A DNA stretch of 64,000 bases from Pseudomonas sp. St316 (GTDB lineage: Bacteria > Pseudomonadota > Gammaproteobacteria > Pseudomonadales > Pseudomonadaceae), in assembly GCF_018325905.1 (NCBI RefSeq), contig NZ_AP021901.1, positions 5,394,001 to 5,458,000 on the forward strand, written 5' to 3'. Below are positions 17,919 to 28,270 of the stretch, one piece after another; positions within the stretch are counted from its first letter, which is position 1; the number at the start of each line of letters is the position of its first letter. Below the pieces are notes generated by a model. It was given only the letters and a program-made list of their open reading frames with translations. It was not told where the DNA came from and ran no database searches. Made by a program: the position numbers and the translations under genes.

Positions 17919-20294
17919 TTAGAACGTCTGGCCGAGGGAGAATTGGAACACTTGGGTTTCAGCGTCATCCGGTTTCTTGATCGGCATTGCCAATGCGAAG
18001 CTCAAGGGACCAAGCGCGGTGACCCAGGTCACGCCTACACCGACAGAACTGGCCATGTTGCTCAGGCTGATGTCGTTGCACTTGGTGTTGGAGCTAGTAC
18101 CGTTCGTATTGGTGGTGTCACTGCACGAGGAGTCGAAGACGTTACCTACGTCCCAGAATACCGAAGTACGCAGGGAGCGCTGATCCTTGACGAACGGCAT
18201 CGGGAACAGGATTTCGGCGCCACCCTGGATGAGCACGTTGCCACCGAATGGAAGCGGATCCTGGTCCGGATCACGAATAGTACCCGGGTTGTTGCCCGAA
18301 CTCGGAGTGCTGCGTGGGCCCAGGGTGCTGTCCTTGAAGCCGCGAACCGAGTTGAAACCACCGGCATAGTAGTTCTCGTAGAACGGCAGGCCATCGGTCG
18401 AACCGTAACCGTCACCATAACCCAGCTCAGTGTGCAGGCGCATGGTGTAGTTGTCAGACAGCGGCTGGAACAGCTGGCCTCGGTAGTCGAGCTTGAAGAA
18501 CGACAGGTCGCTGCCAGGGGTGGTGGTCTCGAGCACCAGGCTCTGGGAACGGCCACGAGTTGCCAGCACACCCTTGTTCAGGGTCGACTCAGACCAACCG
18601 ACTGAAGCCTTGAAGTTCAGGTACTTGTCGCCTTCCTTGTCAACGAAGTCAAAAATCTCGTCAACGGTATAACGACCGGTGCTGATCTCGTCCTGCTGGG
18701 CGGTGAGACCGAAGGTCAGACGCGAAGTCTCGCTGATTGGATAACCCACGTTGACGCCTGCACCCAGGCTGTCCACGGCATAGCTGGAGATATCGGAGTC
18801 GAGCTCGTCATAGTCGGTGGTGCGGTAGAAGGCGTTGTAGCCCAGGCTCACACCATCAGCGGTCCAGTAGGGGTCCACATAACCGAAGTTGTAGCGGGTC
18901 TGGTATTCGCTGCGGGTCAAGCCGATGCTGACCTTGTTACCGGTACCCAGGAAGTTGTTCTGGGTGATCGAGCCACCGAGGATCAGACCGGCGCTCTGGG
19001 CGAAACCGACACTGGCGGTGATCGAGCCGGAAGCCTGCTCTTCGACGCTGTAGTTCACATCGACCTGGTCATCGACACCCGGTACGGCCGGCGTCTCGAC
19101 GTTGACTTCCTTGAAGAAGCCCAGGCGCTCAAGACGAGTCTTGGACTGGTCGATCAGGTAGGTCGAAGCCCAGCCACCTTCCATCTGGCGCATTTCACGG
19201 CGCAGCACTTCGTCCTCGGACTTGGTGTTGCCACGGAAGTTGATGCGGTTGACGTAGGCACGCTTGCCCGGGTCCACGGCGAAGGTGATGTCGACGGTGT
19301 GGTCTTCATCATGCGGCTGCGGCACGCCGTTGACGTTGGCGAAGGTGTAGCCCTCGTTACCCAGGCGACGGGTGATCAGTTCGGACGTGGTGGTCATCAG
19401 CTTGCGCGAGAACACCTGGCCCTTCTGCACCAGCAGCAACGACTTGACCTGGTCTTCAGGCACTTTCAGGTCGCCGCTGAGCTTGACGTCACGAACGGTG
19501 TACTTCTCGCCTTCGTTGACGTTGACAGTGATGTAGACGTGCTTCTTGTCCGGGGTGATGGACACCTGGGTCGACGCGATGTCCATGTTGATGTAGCCGC
19601 GGTCCAGGTAGTAGGAACGCAGGCGCTCAAGGTCACCGGAGAGTTTTTCACGGGCGTACTTGTCGTCGTTCTTGAAGAAGGACAGCCAGTTGGTGGTCTT
19701 GAGCTCGAACAGGTCGATCAGGTCTTCATCCGGGAAAACCGTATTGCCCACCACGTTGATGTGCTGGATGGCCGCCACGGTGCCTTCGTTGATGTTGACC
19801 TTCAGGCCGACGCGGTTGCGCGGCTGCGGCACCACTTCGGTGTCGACGGTGGCCGAGTAGCGGCCCTGGGCAACGTACTGGCGCTGCAGCTCGTTACGGA
19901 CACCCTCGAGGGTGGCGCGCTGGAAGATCTCGCCTTCGGCCAAGCCGGATTGCTTGAGACCCTTCATCAGGTCTTCGGTGGAGATCGCCTTGTTGCCTTC
20001 GATCTCGATACTGGCGACCGACGGGCGCTCGACTACCGTGATGACCAGGACATTGCCGTCACGGCCCAGTTGGATATCTTGAAAGAAGCCGGTCTTGAAC
20101 AGCGCACGAGTGGATTCCACCAGGCGCCGATCATCCGCCTGCTCGCCGACGTTCAACGGCAAGGCACCAAAGACGCTACCCGCGGAGACCCGCTGGAGGC
20201 CATTGACGCGAATATCAGAGATAGTGAAGGACTCGGCGTGAACTTCGGCGATCATCAATACGGTGAGAACCGCAGTTAGCAGCAGACGTTTCAT
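17919..20294 (-). CDS. bamA: Outer membrane protein assembly factor BamA
   Basis: The central Omp85 protein of the beta-barrel assembly machine. From the start at 20294 it has 791 residues: a signal peptide ending VHA, five POTRA domains (about 22-420), and a 16-strand barrel with the conserved VRGF motif (SVRGFKDS) and a C-terminal aromatic FSLGQTF ending in Phe. A reading nine codons longer exists but lacks a signal-peptide N-terminus. It follows rseP by 74 bp and precedes skp by 45 bp. Such genes are often under sigma-E control, but no promoter is assigned here. Confidence 0.97.
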   Translation of the reverse strand: MKRLLLTAVLTVLMIAEVHAESFTISDIRVNGLQRVSAGSVFGALPLNVGEQADDRRLVESTRALFKTGFFQDIQLGRDGNVLVITVVERPSVASIEIEGNKAISTEDLMKGLKQSGLAEGEIFQRATLEGVRNELQRQYVAQGRYSATVDTEVVPQPRNRVGLKVNINEGTVAAIQHINVVGNTVFPDEDLIDLFELKTTNWLSFFKNDDKYAREKLSGDLERLRSYYLDRGYINMDIASTQVSITPDKKHVYITVNVNEGEKYTVRDVKLSGDLKVPEDQVKSLLLVQKGQVFSRKLMTTTSELITRRLGNEGYTFANVNGVPQPHDEDHTVDITFAVDPGKRAYVNRINFRGNTKSEDEVLRREMRQMEGGWASTYLIDQSKTRLERLGFFKEVNVETPAVPGVDDQVDVNYSVEEQASGSITASVGFAQSAGLILGGSITQNNFLGTGNKVSIGLTRSEYQTRYNFGYVDPYWTADGVSLGYNAFYRTTDYDELDSDISSYAVDSLGAGVNVGYPISETSRLTFGLTAQQDEISTGRYTVDEIFDFVDKEGDKYLNFKASVGWSESTLNKGVLATRGRSQSLVLETTTPGSDLSFFKLDYRGQLFQPLSDNYTMRLHTELGYGDGYGSTDGLPFYENYYAGGFNSVRGFKDSTLGPRSTPSSGNNPGTIRDPDQDPLPFGGNVLIQGGAEILFPMPFVKDQRSLRTSVFWDVGNVFDSSCSDTTNTNGTSSNTKCNDISLSNMASSVGVGVTWVTALGPLSFALAMPIKKPDDAETQVFQFSLGQTF

Positions 20295-20368
20295 GAAGTC
20301 CTTTCTTATTCCAACTGGCAATAAACAAACTGCCGCAAAATGCGGCAGATTCGCAATTCAGCGAAGCG

Positions 20369-21721
20369 TTACAGTCGACCCAGATCGTTGACAAGGGCAA
20401 GCAACATCACCCCGACCACCAAGCTGATACCGATCTGTATCCCCCAACCTTGCACCCGATCCGACAAGGGACGACCACGCGCCCACTCGATCAGATAAAA
20501 CAGCAGATGCCCCCCATCCAGTACCGGGATGGGCAGCAAATTCAGAACCCCCAGGCTAATGCTCAGATAAGCAAGGAAATTCAGGAAATCAGCGACGCCC
20601 GACTGGGCAGAAGCGCCCGCCACTTTAGCAATGGTTATCGGTCCACTCAAGTTTTTTACCGAGAGCTCGCCGAACAACATTTTCTTGAGTGAGTCCAGCG
20701 TCAGGATGCTCATGGTCCAGGTACGACGCGCACCCTCGCCAATCGCCGCCACAGGGCCGAAACTGACCTCGCGGATCATTTCCGGCGGCCACTCGACCGC
20801 CTTGACGCCCGCCCCCAGGTAACCGGTCGGCGCCTTGCTCTCGCCACGGGCGGCCAGGGTCACCGGGATGTCGATTGGAGCACCGTCGCGCTCGACGCGC
20901 AGCACAATTTTGGTATCAGGACGTACACGAACCGAATCGACCACCTGCTGCCAGTCGCTGACCGGCAGGCCGTCGAACGCCAGCAACCGATCGCCGGTCT
21001 TCAAGCCAGCGGCCTGGGCCGGGCCTTTGGGATCAAGTTCAGCGAGTATCGGCGGCATCGCCGGACGCCATGGCCGGATCCCCAGCGACCGGATCGGATC
21101 CGGTTCGTCGGCGCCCTTGAGCCAGTTGTCCAAAGCCAGTTCGCGAGGCGAATCCACCGTGGAGCCCTGCTCGCGCACCATCAATTGCAACGAACCGCTT
21201 TCACCCAGGCGACGCACCAGTTGCAGGTTGACCGCCGCCCAACCCGACGTCGGTTCGCCATCGATAGCAACGATTTCCTGCCCGGCACCCAGCCCGGCAC
21301 GGGCCGCAACGCTACCCGACTCCACCGCACCGATGACAGGACGCACCTGCTCGCTGCCCAGCATGGCCAGGCCCCAGAAAAACACAATGGCCAGCAGGAA
21401 GTTGGCGATCGGCCCCGCGGCGACGATGGCGATACGCTGACGGACGGTCTTGCGATTGAAGGATTGATCGAGCTGGTCGGCCGGGACTTCGCCTTCGCGC
21501 TCATCGAGCATCTTGACGTAGCCACCCAGCGGGATGGCCGCTACGACGAACTCGGTGCCCTGCTTGTCGTGCCAGCGCAGCAAGGGCATGCCAAAGCCCA
21601 CGGAAAAACGCAGGACCTTGACGCCACAGCGCCGCGCGACCCAGAAATGACCGAATTCGTGGAATGTGACCAGCACGCCCAAAGCAACCAGGGTGCCGAC
21701 AATCATATAGAGCGCGCTCAT
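20369..21721 (-). CDS. rseP: Site-2 protease RseP
   Basis: An inner-membrane zinc metalloprotease that cleaves anti-sigma factors inside the membrane (MucA in Pseudomonas, releasing AlgU). The 450-residue protein has the zinc motif VTFHEFGHFWVARR in the first membrane helix, two PDZ domains (about 115-310), and the second metal motif NLLPIPVLDGGHLLFY near the C-terminus. The start at 21721 (MSALYMIVG) is chosen over one five codons upstream. The gene is also named mucP. It sits between dxr and bamA. Confidence 0.97.
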   Translation of the reverse strand: MSALYMIVGTLVALGVLVTFHEFGHFWVARRCGVKVLRFSVGFGMPLLRWHDKQGTEFVVAAIPLGGYVKMLDEREGEVPADQLDQSFNRKTVRQRIAIVAAGPIANFLLAIVFFWGLAMLGSEQVRPVIGAVESGSVAARAGLGAGQEIVAIDGEPTSGWAAVNLQLVRRLGESGSLQLMVREQGSTVDSPRELALDNWLKGADEPDPIRSLGIRPWRPAMPPILAELDPKGPAQAAGLKTGDRLLAFDGLPVSDWQQVVDSVRVRPDTKIVLRVERDGAPIDIPVTLAARGESKAPTGYLGAGVKAVEWPPEMIREVSFGPVAAIGEGARRTWTMSILTLDSLKKMLFGELSVKNLSGPITIAKVAGASAQSGVADFLNFLAYLSISLGVLNLLPIPVLDGGHLLFYLIEWARGRPLSDRVQGWGIQIGISLVVGVMLLALVNDLGRL

Positions 21722-21773
21722 CTGTTTTCTCCGCAATCCTGTCCAGGGCGACCCTGGCTAACGTATCGCAGCT

Positions 21774-22964
21774 TCAACGCCCGTGGCGCCGCAGCCATTG
21801 GCCCGCCAACTCACGAGCCCTGGCATCGGCCGTAAACACCGTAGCGAGGTCATCGACCGAAACCACGGCCTCGAGATTCAAGACTTCCTCGATGATACTC
21901 GCGATCTCGAGGTAACGGACACGTCCATCGAGAAACGCTGCAACCGCCACTTCATTGGCGGCGTTAAGCATGGCCGGCGCACTGTTACCCGCCTCGGCCG
22001 CCTGGCGCGCCAGGCGCAGGCAGGGAAAACGCTGCTCATCGGGCGCCTGGAAGTCCAGGCGAGCGATGGCGAACAGGTCCAGCGGCGCAACCCCCGAATC
22101 GATGCGCTCCGGCCAGGCCAGGGCATTGGCGATCGGGGTACGCATGTCCGGATTGCCCAACTGGGCCAGCACCGAACCGTCGACATAGTCCACCAGGGAG
22201 TGAATCACGCTCTGGGGATGAATCACCACCTCGACCTGGGACGGCTTGGCATCGAACAGCCAGCAGGCCTCGATCAGCTCCAGCCCCTTGTTCATCATGC
22301 TGGCCGAATCCACGGAAATCTTGCGCCCCATGGACCAGTTCGGGTGCGCACAGGCCTGCTCGGGTGAAACATGCATCAATTCTTCCAGCGGTGTCTGCCG
22401 GAACGGACCACCGGAGGCTGTCAACAAAATCCGCCGGACACCCACCGCGCCGAGGCCACGGGAAAAATCCTGCGGCATGCATTGAAAAATCGCATTGTGC
22501 TCGCTGTCGATGGGCAGCAATACCGAACCGCTCTTACGCACAGCCTGCATGAACAGTGCGCCGGACATCACCAGCGCCTCTTTGTTGGCCAGCAAGATCT
22601 TCTTGCCGGCCTCCACCGCCGCCAGCGTCGGACGCAAACCCGCCGCACCCACAATGGCCGCCATCACGGCATCGACTTCGGGGTCGGATGCCACTTGGCA
22701 AAGGCCCTCCTCTCCCACCAGCACGCGGGTTTGCAAGCCAGCGGCGCGCAGATCGTCCTGCAGCGCCCGCGCCACAGCGGCTTCAGGCACCACAGCAAAC
22801 CGCGGCGTGTGGCGTATGCACAAGGCCAGCAGTTCACTCATGCGCGTGAAGCCACTGAGGGCGAACACCTGGTAACGCTCCGGATGCCGACCAATGACGT
22901 CAAGCGTACTCAGGCCGATCGAACCGGTCGCACCAAGAACCGTGATCTGCTGGGGGCGATTCAC
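21774..22964 (-). CDS. dxr: 1-deoxy-D-xylulose-5-phosphate reductoisomerase
   Basis: Converts DXP to 2-C-methyl-D-erythritol 4-phosphate with NADPH, the committed step of isoprenoid synthesis. The protein opens with the NADPH-binding [18 protein letters not shown], then [25 protein letters not shown] and the metal/substrate loop [11 protein letters not shown]. The GTG at 22964 ([11 protein letters not shown]) overlaps the cdsA stop in GTGA and gives 396 residues, the usual length. It is also known as ispC. Confidence 0.96.
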   Translation of the reverse strand: MNRPQQITVLGATGSIGLSTLDVIGRHPERYQVFALSGFTRMSELLALCIRHTPRFAVVPEAAVARALQDDLRAAGLQTRVLVGEEGLCQVASDPEVDAVMAAIVGAAGLRPTLAAVEAGKKILLANKEALVMSGALFMQAVRKSGSVLLPIDSEHNAIFQCMPQDFSRGLGAVGVRRILLTASGGPFRQTPLEELMHVSPEQACAHPNWSMGRKISVDSASMMNKGLELIEACWLFDAKPSQVEVVIHPQSVIHSLVDYVDGSVLAQLGNPDMRTPIANALAWPERIDSGVAPLDLFAIARLDFQAPDEQRFPCLRLARQAAEAGNSAPAMLNAANEVAVAAFLDGRVRYLEIASIIEEVLNLEAVVSVDDLATVFTADARARELAGQWLRRHGR

Positions 22965-23766
22965 GATGCCGCCATCCACAACAGCACGGCAAAGATCGGG
23001 ATCGCGGCGGTAAGGCTGTCGATGCGATCCAGCACGCCACCGTGGCCGGGCAACAGGTTACTGCTGTCCTTGATCCCCGATTGACGCTTGAACATGCTTT
23101 CGGTCAGGTCGCCAACCACGGACACAAATACGATCAGGGCGGCACCAATAAGGCCCATCAGCAACTGTGCGACAGTCCAGTCCCGCACGAAGCCGACCAC
23201 GGTCGTGATCACCAGGCTCAGGGCCAGGCCACCATAGACCCCTTCCCAGCTCTTGCCAGGGCTGACCTTCGGCGCCAGCTTGCGCTTGCCGAAGGCCTTA
23301 CCGGAAAAGTAGGCGCCGACATCGGCCCCCAGACCAGCACCATTACGACCATGATCTGCCAGTTGCCCAGCGGGCCTTGCTTGATCCAGATAAGCCCTTG
23401 CCAGGCCGGCAGCAGGATCAGCAGGCCGATCATCAGCTTGGTCGCCGCATTGGCCCAATGATGGGTCGTCTGCGGATAGGTCAGGACCAGGAAGGTCGCT
23501 GTCGCCCACCACAGTACCGCCGCGCCCAGCACCCAAGGCGCGAGGCCAGGCACCACGTACATGATGAACAGCATGGCCGCCACGGCCGCTGCGTAGGCCA
23601 CGCGTGCCGACTGTGCAGGAAAACCCGCCAGCCGCGCCCATTCCCACGCGCCCAAGGTCACGACAAACCCGATGAACAGCGCAAAACTGGCGCCTTCGAG
23701 CAGGAAGAAACCGCCCAGGGCGATGGGCAACAGGATCAAGGCAGTGATGATTCGTTGTTTAAGCAT
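22961..23766 (-). pseudogene. cdsA: Phosphatidate cytidylyltransferase, broken by a 1-bp frameshift in a G run
   Basis: CdsA makes CDP-diacylglycerol from phosphatidate and CTP at the inner membrane, the precursor of all phospholipids. Residues 1-147 (MLKQRIITALILLPIALGGF to MVVMVLVWG) read in one frame; residues from ADVGAYFSGKAFGKRKLAPK to the C-terminal signature [20 protein letters not shown] read in another. The break is at the five C's at 23326-23330 (GGGGG in the gene), where six G's would restore a 268-residue protein of normal length. Everything else looks functional: the start overlaps the uppS stop and the stop overlaps dxr. CdsA is normally essential, so a sequencing error in the homopolymer is likelier than a real null. 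Confidence 0.92.
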
Positions 23767-24521
23767 TAAACCCGGGCTCCAGCTTCGATCTGCTCGCTCG
23801 TTTTACCGAAGCGACGCTGACGGGAAGCGAAATCGGCCAGTGCGGTACGCATGGCTTCGTGTTTGAAGTCCGGCCAGAACAGGTCGGAGAAGTACAACTC
23901 GGCATACGCCAATTGCCAGAGCAGGAAGTTGCTGATGCGATGTTCGCCACCGGTACGGATGCACAGGTCTGGCAACGGCAGGTCGCCGGTCGCCAGGCAG
24001 GTCTGCAACAGTTCCGGGGTGATGTCTTCCGGGCGCAAGTGCCCGGCCTGGACTTCCCGCGCCAGCCGCTGGGCCGCCTGGGCAATGTCCCACTGACCAC
24101 CATAGTTGGCGGCGATCTGCAGGACAAACCGATCAGGACCCGCCGTCGCGGACTCGGCTTCGCGCATCGCAGCCTGCAATTCCGGATGGAAGCGCGAGCG
24201 ATCACCGATGATCCGCAAGCTGATCTTGTTATCGTTGAGGCGCTTGGCCTCACGACGCAGGGCCTTGAGGAACAGGTCCATCAAGGCACTGACTTCATCG
24301 GCCGGACGCTGCCAGTTCTCACTGGAGAAGGCGAACAGGGTCAACACCTCGACCCCTGCCTCGGCGCACACCTCGATAACCGCACGAACCGCGTCGACCC
24401 CCGCCTTGTGCCCGGCGACGCCGGGCATAAAGCGTTTCTTGGCCCAGCGGTTGTTGCCGTCCATGATGATCGCCACGTGGCGCGGCACCGCGAACGGCAC
24501 GGCCTGCTTGGTCTTTTCCAT
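23766..24521 (-). CDS. uppS: Undecaprenyl diphosphate synthase
   Basis: Extends farnesyl diphosphate to the C55 carrier lipid used for peptidoglycan and O-antigen synthesis. The 251-residue cis-prenyltransferase has the substrate motif HVAIIMDGNNRWAKKR, then GHKAGVDAVR, FAFSSENWQRP, and the C-terminal DLCIRTGGEHRISNFLLWQ and ELYFSDLFWPDF. Its TAA shares one base with the cdsA ATG. The frr stop lies 13 bp upstream. Also called ispU. Confidence 0.97.
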   Translation of the reverse strand: MEKTKQAVPFAVPRHVAIIMDGNNRWAKKRFMPGVAGHKAGVDAVRAVIEVCAEAGVEVLTLFAFSSENWQRPADEVSALMDLFLKALRREAKRLNDNKISLRIIGDRSRFHPELQAAMREAESATAGPDRFVLQIAANYGGQWDIAQAAQRLAREVQAGHLRPEDITPELLQTCLATGDLPLPDLCIRTGGEHRISNFLLWQLAYAELYFSDLFWPDFKHEAMRTALADFASRQRRFGKTSEQIEAGARV

Positions 24522-24534
24522 GAAAACGAGACCC

Positions 24535-25092
24535 TTATACGGCCATCAGGTCTTTTTCTTTCTGCGCCAAATCCGCGTCGATCTTAGCCACGTACTTCTT
24601 GGTCAGGTCGTCGATATCGCCAGTGGCACGACGCTCTTCGTCTTCGCTGATTTCCTTTTCCTTGACCAGGTCCTTGAGCTGGCTGTTGGCATCACGACGG
24701 ATGTTGCGCACGGCAACACGGGCGTCTTCAGCCACATCACGGGCCTGCTTGGTGAAGCCCTTGCGGGTCTCCTCGGTCAGGGCCGGCATGGAGATCAGCA
24801 GCAGCTCACCCAGGTTGGTCGGGTTCAGGTTCAGGCCGGCACTGCCGATGGCCTTGTCGACTGCGCCCAGCATGTTGCGCTCAAAGGCCACGACCTGCAG
24901 GGTGCGAGCGTCCTTGACGGTGATGTTGGCCACTTGCTTGATCGGGGTGTCGGAGCCGTAGTACGGCACCATCACGCCTTCCAGGATGCTCGGGTGCGCC
25001 TGGCCGGTGCGGATGCGACCGAAGTTGTGCGCCAGGGACTCCAGGGATTTCTGCATGCGCTGTTCAGCGTCTTTCTTGATTTCGTTGATCAT
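24535..25092 (-). CDS. frr: Ribosome recycling factor
   Basis: Splits the post-termination ribosome together with EF-G. The 185-residue protein ([20 protein letters not shown] at the start) shows the family's [12 protein letters not shown] segment, [14 protein letters not shown], and the helical C-terminal domain with the [12 protein letters not shown] stretch. The ATG overlaps the pyrH stop by 4 bases, giving the conserved tsf-pyrH-frr-uppS order. Confidence 0.97.
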   Translation of the reverse strand: MINEIKKDAEQRMQKSLESLAHNFGRIRTGQAHPSILEGVMVPYYGSDTPIKQVANITVKDARTLQVVAFERNMLGAVDKAIGSAGLNLNPTNLGELLLISMPALTEETRKGFTKQARDVAEDARVAVRNIRRDANSQLKDLVKEKEISEDEERRATGDIDDLTKKYVAKIDADLAQKEKDLMAV

Positions 25093-25832
25093 TGTTGTAC
25101 TTCCTCGATCAGTGTTCCTTCGGCGCCGCCATGGACGATATTCAGCAAGGCGCCGGGCTTGTTCATGTTAAAGACGCGCAGCGGCATCTTGTGGTCGCGG
25201 CACAGGCAGATAGCCGTCAGATCCATTACACCCAGCTTGCGATCCAGCACTTCATCGTAGGTCAGATGATCGAACTTCTCGGCATGCGGGTCCTTGAATG
25301 GGTCAGCGGTATAGACGCCATCGACCTTGGTTGCCTTGAGCACGACATCGGCATCGATCTCGATCGCTCGCAGGCAGGCGGCCGAATCCGTGGTGAAGAA
25401 CGGATTACCGGTGCCGGCGGCAAAAATCACCACTTCTTTGGAGTTGAGGTGGCGCATGGCTTTGCGGCGGTCGTAGTGATCGGTCACGCCAACCATGGAA
25501 ATGGCCGACATTACGATGGCCGAGATATTGGCACGCTCCAGCGCGTCACGCATAGCCAGGGCGTTCATCACAGTGGCCAGCATGCCCATGTGGTCGCCCG
25601 TAACCCGATCCATGCCGGCCGCGCTCAGCGCCGCGCCGCGGAACAGGTTGCCGCCGCCGATGACCAGGCCGACCTGAACGCCGATCCCGACCAACTGGCC
25701 GACTTCCAGGGCCATGCGATCCAGCACTTTCGGATCGATCCCGAACTCTTCCGAGCCCATCAGGGCCTCGCCGCTAAGCTTGAGTAGAATGCGTTTATAG
25801 CGAGCCTGATAACCACTGCCCTGCTGAGCCAT
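25089..25832 (-). CDS. pyrH: UMP kinase
   Basis: Phosphorylates UMP to UDP and belongs to the amino-acid kinase fold rather than the P-loop NMP kinases. Residues seen: [38 protein letters not shown], and [19 protein letters not shown]. The start at 25832 ([13 protein letters not shown]) gives the normal 247 residues; a longer reading to 25874 lacks support. It lies downstream of the tsf terminator, so it probably has its own promoter in the gap 25833-25982. Confidence 0.96.
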   Translation of the reverse strand: MAQQGSGYQARYKRILLKLSGEALMGSEEFGIDPKVLDRMALEVGQLVGIGVQVGLVIGGGNLFRGAALSAAGMDRVTGDHMGMLATVMNALAMRDALERANISAIVMSAISMVGVTDHYDRRKAMRHLNSKEVVIFAAGTGNPFFTTDSAACLRAIEIDADVVLKATKVDGVYTADPFKDPHAEKFDHLTYDEVLDRKLGVMDLTAICLCRDHKMPLRVFNMNKPGALLNIVHGGAEGTLIEEVQQ

Positions 25833-25982
25833 TGCGAATCTCTCCTGCGGCGTATTTTCGAAAATTCTTTGCAAGCTGTTTACAGCCTGCGTTCACTCTA
25901 GCGTGGCGCTGACACAGCGCCATCGGAACACGGCTTTGTAAGCCAGTTCCGACAGGAAACCAATAAAAATCGGCATCCCCAT

Positions 25983-26020
25983 CCAAAAAGAGGCTGCGCG
26001 CGTTAAGCGGGCAGCCTCTT
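25983..26020 (-). terminator. Rho-independent terminator downstream of tsf
   Basis: On the minus strand AAGAGGCTGC (26011-26020) pairs with GCAGCCTCTT (25988-25997) in a 10-bp stem with a 13-nt loop, followed directly by a run of T's. It ends the rpsB-tsf transcript 26 bp after the tsf stop. Confidence 0.85.
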
Positions 26021-26045
26021 CAGGGCGACAGTTATAAAAACCGTC

Positions 26046-26909
26046 TTATTGCTTGCTGGCAGCCAGCTGAGCAGCAACTTCTTCAGCGAAGTTGTCTACT
26101 GGCTTCTCGATGCCTTCGCCCACTTTGAAGTAGGTGAAGGAAACGATTTCAGCGCCGCCCTTCTTGGCCAGTTCACCGACCTTGATTTCAGGGTTCTTGA
26201 CGAACGCCTGCTCAACCAGGCTGGCTTCAGCCAGGAACTTGGTGATACGACCGGCAACCATTTTTTCAACGATTTCGGCTGGCTTGCCTTTGATCTTGTC
26301 TTCGTTGAGCTGCATGAACACAGCTTTTTCGCGCTCGATGGCGTCAGCGGAAACTTCCGAAGGCAGCAGGAACTCAGGGTTGCTGGCAGCGACGTGCATC
26401 GCGATGTCCTTGGCCAGTTCCACGTTGCCGCCTTTGAGGGCTACAACAACGCCGATCTTGTTGCCGTGCAGGTAAGAACCGACAACGTCGCCTTCAACGC
26501 GAACCAGGCGACGAATGTTGACGTTTTCGCCTACTTTGGCAACCAGTGCTTCACGCACCGATTCCTGAGCGGCGATCAGCGGAGCTGCGTCGGTCAGTTT
26601 GTCAGCGAATGCTTTTTCTACGCTGGCAGCAACGAATGCCTTGAAGTCGTCTTGCAGAGCCAGGAAGTCAGTCTGCGAGTTGACTTCAATGATAACGGCA
26701 GCCTTACCGTCTTCCTTGATGCCGATCGCGCCTTCAGCGGCAATGTTGCCAGCTTTCTTGGCAGCCTTGATGGCGCCCGAAGCACGCATGTCATCAATGG
26801 CTTTCTCGATGTCGCCGCCAGCCTTGGTCAAGGCTTTCTTGCAGTCCATCATGCCTTCGCCGGTACGCTCGCGCAGTTCTTTGACCAACGCTGCAGTAAT
26901 CTCTGCCAT
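26046..26909 (-). CDS. tsf: Translation elongation factor Ts
   Basis: Nucleotide exchange factor for EF-Tu. The 287-residue protein has the N-terminal UBA-like domain ([20 protein letters not shown] with the [16 protein letters not shown] helix), the core with NSQTDFLA, and the dimerisation region. It follows rpsB on the same strand, separated by a strong hairpin, and is followed by a terminator. Confidence 0.97.
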   Translation of the reverse strand: MAEITAALVKELRERTGEGMMDCKKALTKAGGDIEKAIDDMRASGAIKAAKKAGNIAAEGAIGIKEDGKAAVIIEVNSQTDFLALQDDFKAFVAASVEKAFADKLTDAAPLIAAQESVREALVAKVGENVNIRRLVRVEGDVVGSYLHGNKIGVVVALKGGNVELAKDIAMHVAASNPEFLLPSEVSADAIEREKAVFMQLNEDKIKGKPAEIVEKMVAGRITKFLAEASLVEQAFVKNPEIKVGELAKKGGAEIVSFTYFKVGEGIEKPVDNFAEEVAAQLAASKQ

Positions 26910-27045
26910 TTCAAAATCCTCTTGGATAGGTTTTCAACCATTCCACCCGATCGAACGGGCGATCAATTCTTCCCGAACCACCCTTGTTAGCCGCTGCACG
27001 TTACAGATGCTGTAGCTGCGCTGCCGACAAGTGGTTTTCGAGGTG

Positions 27046-27074
27046 GCAAAAAGGGGGCCAAGCCCCCTTTTTGC
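27046..27074 (-). terminator. Perfect hairpin between rpsB and tsf (terminator or attenuator)
   Basis: GCAAAAAGGGGGC (27046-27058) and GCCCCCTTTTTGC (27062-27074) form a perfect 13-bp stem with a 3-nt loop, 27 bp after the rpsB stop. It is palindromic, so it has T's at the 3' side of the stem on both strands. On the minus strand it would reduce read-through from rpsB into tsf, consistent with the higher demand for ribosomal protein S2 than for EF-Ts. Confidence 0.75.
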
Positions 27075-27100
27075 TTACTGAGTCAACGCCAGGGCGTCAA

Positions 27101-27838
27101 TTACTCAGCGGCTGCTGCCGGAGCTTCTTCAGCGAAGACTTCGGTGCCGCCATTTACGTTGTTGCGACCACGGATCACAGCGTCAGCCATCGAACCCATG
27201 TACAGCTGGATGGCGCGGATGGCGTCATCGTTGCCTGGGATGATGTAGTCAACGCCTTCCGGGCTGCTGTTGGTGTCGACAACGCCGATGACCGGGATAC
27301 CCAGCTTGTTGGCTTCGGTGATCGCGATGCGCTCGTGGTCAACGTCGATCACGAACAGTGCGTCAGGCAGACCGCCCATGTCCTTGATACCGCCCAGGGA
27401 GCGGTCCAGCTTCTCAAGATCGCGAGTGCGCATCAGCGCTTCTTTCTTGGTCAGCTTGGCGAAAGTACCGTCTTCGGACTGGACTTCAAGGTCACGCAGA
27501 CGCTTGATGGAAGCGCGAATGGTCTTGAAGTTGGTCAGCATGCCGCCCAACCAGCGGTGATCGACGTACGGCGAACCGCAACGTGCTGCTTCTTCAGCAA
27601 CGATCTTGCCAGCGGAACGCTTGGTGCCGACGAACAGAATCTTGTTTTTGCCCTGGGCCAGGCGCTCTACGAAGGTCAGTGCTTCGTTGAACATCGGCAG
27701 GGTTTTTTCAAGGTTGATGATGTGGATCTTGTTACGCGCGCCGAAAATGTACTTGCCCATTTTCGGGTTCCAGTAACGGGTCTGGTGACCGAAGTGCACA
27801 CCGGCCTTCAGCATATCGCGCATGTTGACTTGGGACAT
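27101..27838 (-). CDS. rpsB: 30S ribosomal protein S2
   Basis: A structural protein of the small subunit head, needed for S1 binding. The 245-residue protein opens [20 protein letters not shown] and carries [40 protein letters not shown] and [15 protein letters not shown], with an alanine-rich tail EEAPAAAAE. It is the first gene of the rpsB-tsf unit and diverges from map. The 5' leader of this unit is usually a target of S2 autoregulation; no structure is assigned here. Confidence 0.97.
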   Translation of the reverse strand: MSQVNMRDMLKAGVHFGHQTRYWNPKMGKYIFGARNKIHIINLEKTLPMFNEALTFVERLAQGKNKILFVGTKRSAGKIVAEEAARCGSPYVDHRWLGGMLTNFKTIRASIKRLRDLEVQSEDGTFAKLTKKEALMRTRDLEKLDRSLGGIKDMGGLPDALFVIDVDHERIAITEANKLGIPVIGVVDTNSSPEGVDYIIPGNDDAIRAIQLYMGSMADAVIRGRNNVNGGTEVFAEEAPAAAAE

Positions 27839-28270
27839 GATAGTTCCTTGATAAGTCGGGTTTGGCCTCCACGTATCCCAATGACCAACCAGCGGCTATA
27901 TGAGCCAAAGGCACCCAGGTCATCGTGTCGACACGTGTGTGGATTTAAGCTTGCGGGGTCATCCCCGGAAAGCGGCGCATTTTATACCACAGCAAGGGCG
28001 AAAACGGAACACGGATTCTGAAATCCCTGTGGCGAGGGGATTGTGGGAGCAAGGCTTGCCCGCGATAAAGGCGATGCGGTCCTTTAGAAATCGAGTCGCC
28101 TGGATCGCGAGCAAGCTTTGCTCCCACTCGCGCGCCCACGCCACAGAGTTCCAGCGGGAGAGTTCTTTGCGCTGATCGTCTGTTAGAATCGCCTCTTTCA
28201 GGGCCACGTGAATCATCATCCGCCGCCCATTTCGTTTTGAACAGCGCCGTCAGGCGCAAAGAGAGCCTGT
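27839..28270. other. 432-bp divergent intergenic region, rpsB / map
   Basis: It contains no supported gene. It must hold the leader and promoter of rpsB (minus strand) and the promoter of map (plus strand), separated by a REP-type inverted repeat at 28042-28126. Short possible frames here overlap the repeat and look non-coding. Confidence 0.6.
28042..28126. repeat. REP pair (variant), rpsB / map
   Basis: TGTGGGAGCAAGGCTTGCCCGC (28042 on) and an inverted GCGAGCAAGCTTTGCTCCCAC copy ending at 28126. The two cores differ from each other (GCTTGCCCGC versus GCTTGCTCGC), so they come from different REP subtypes. Confidence 0.8.
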
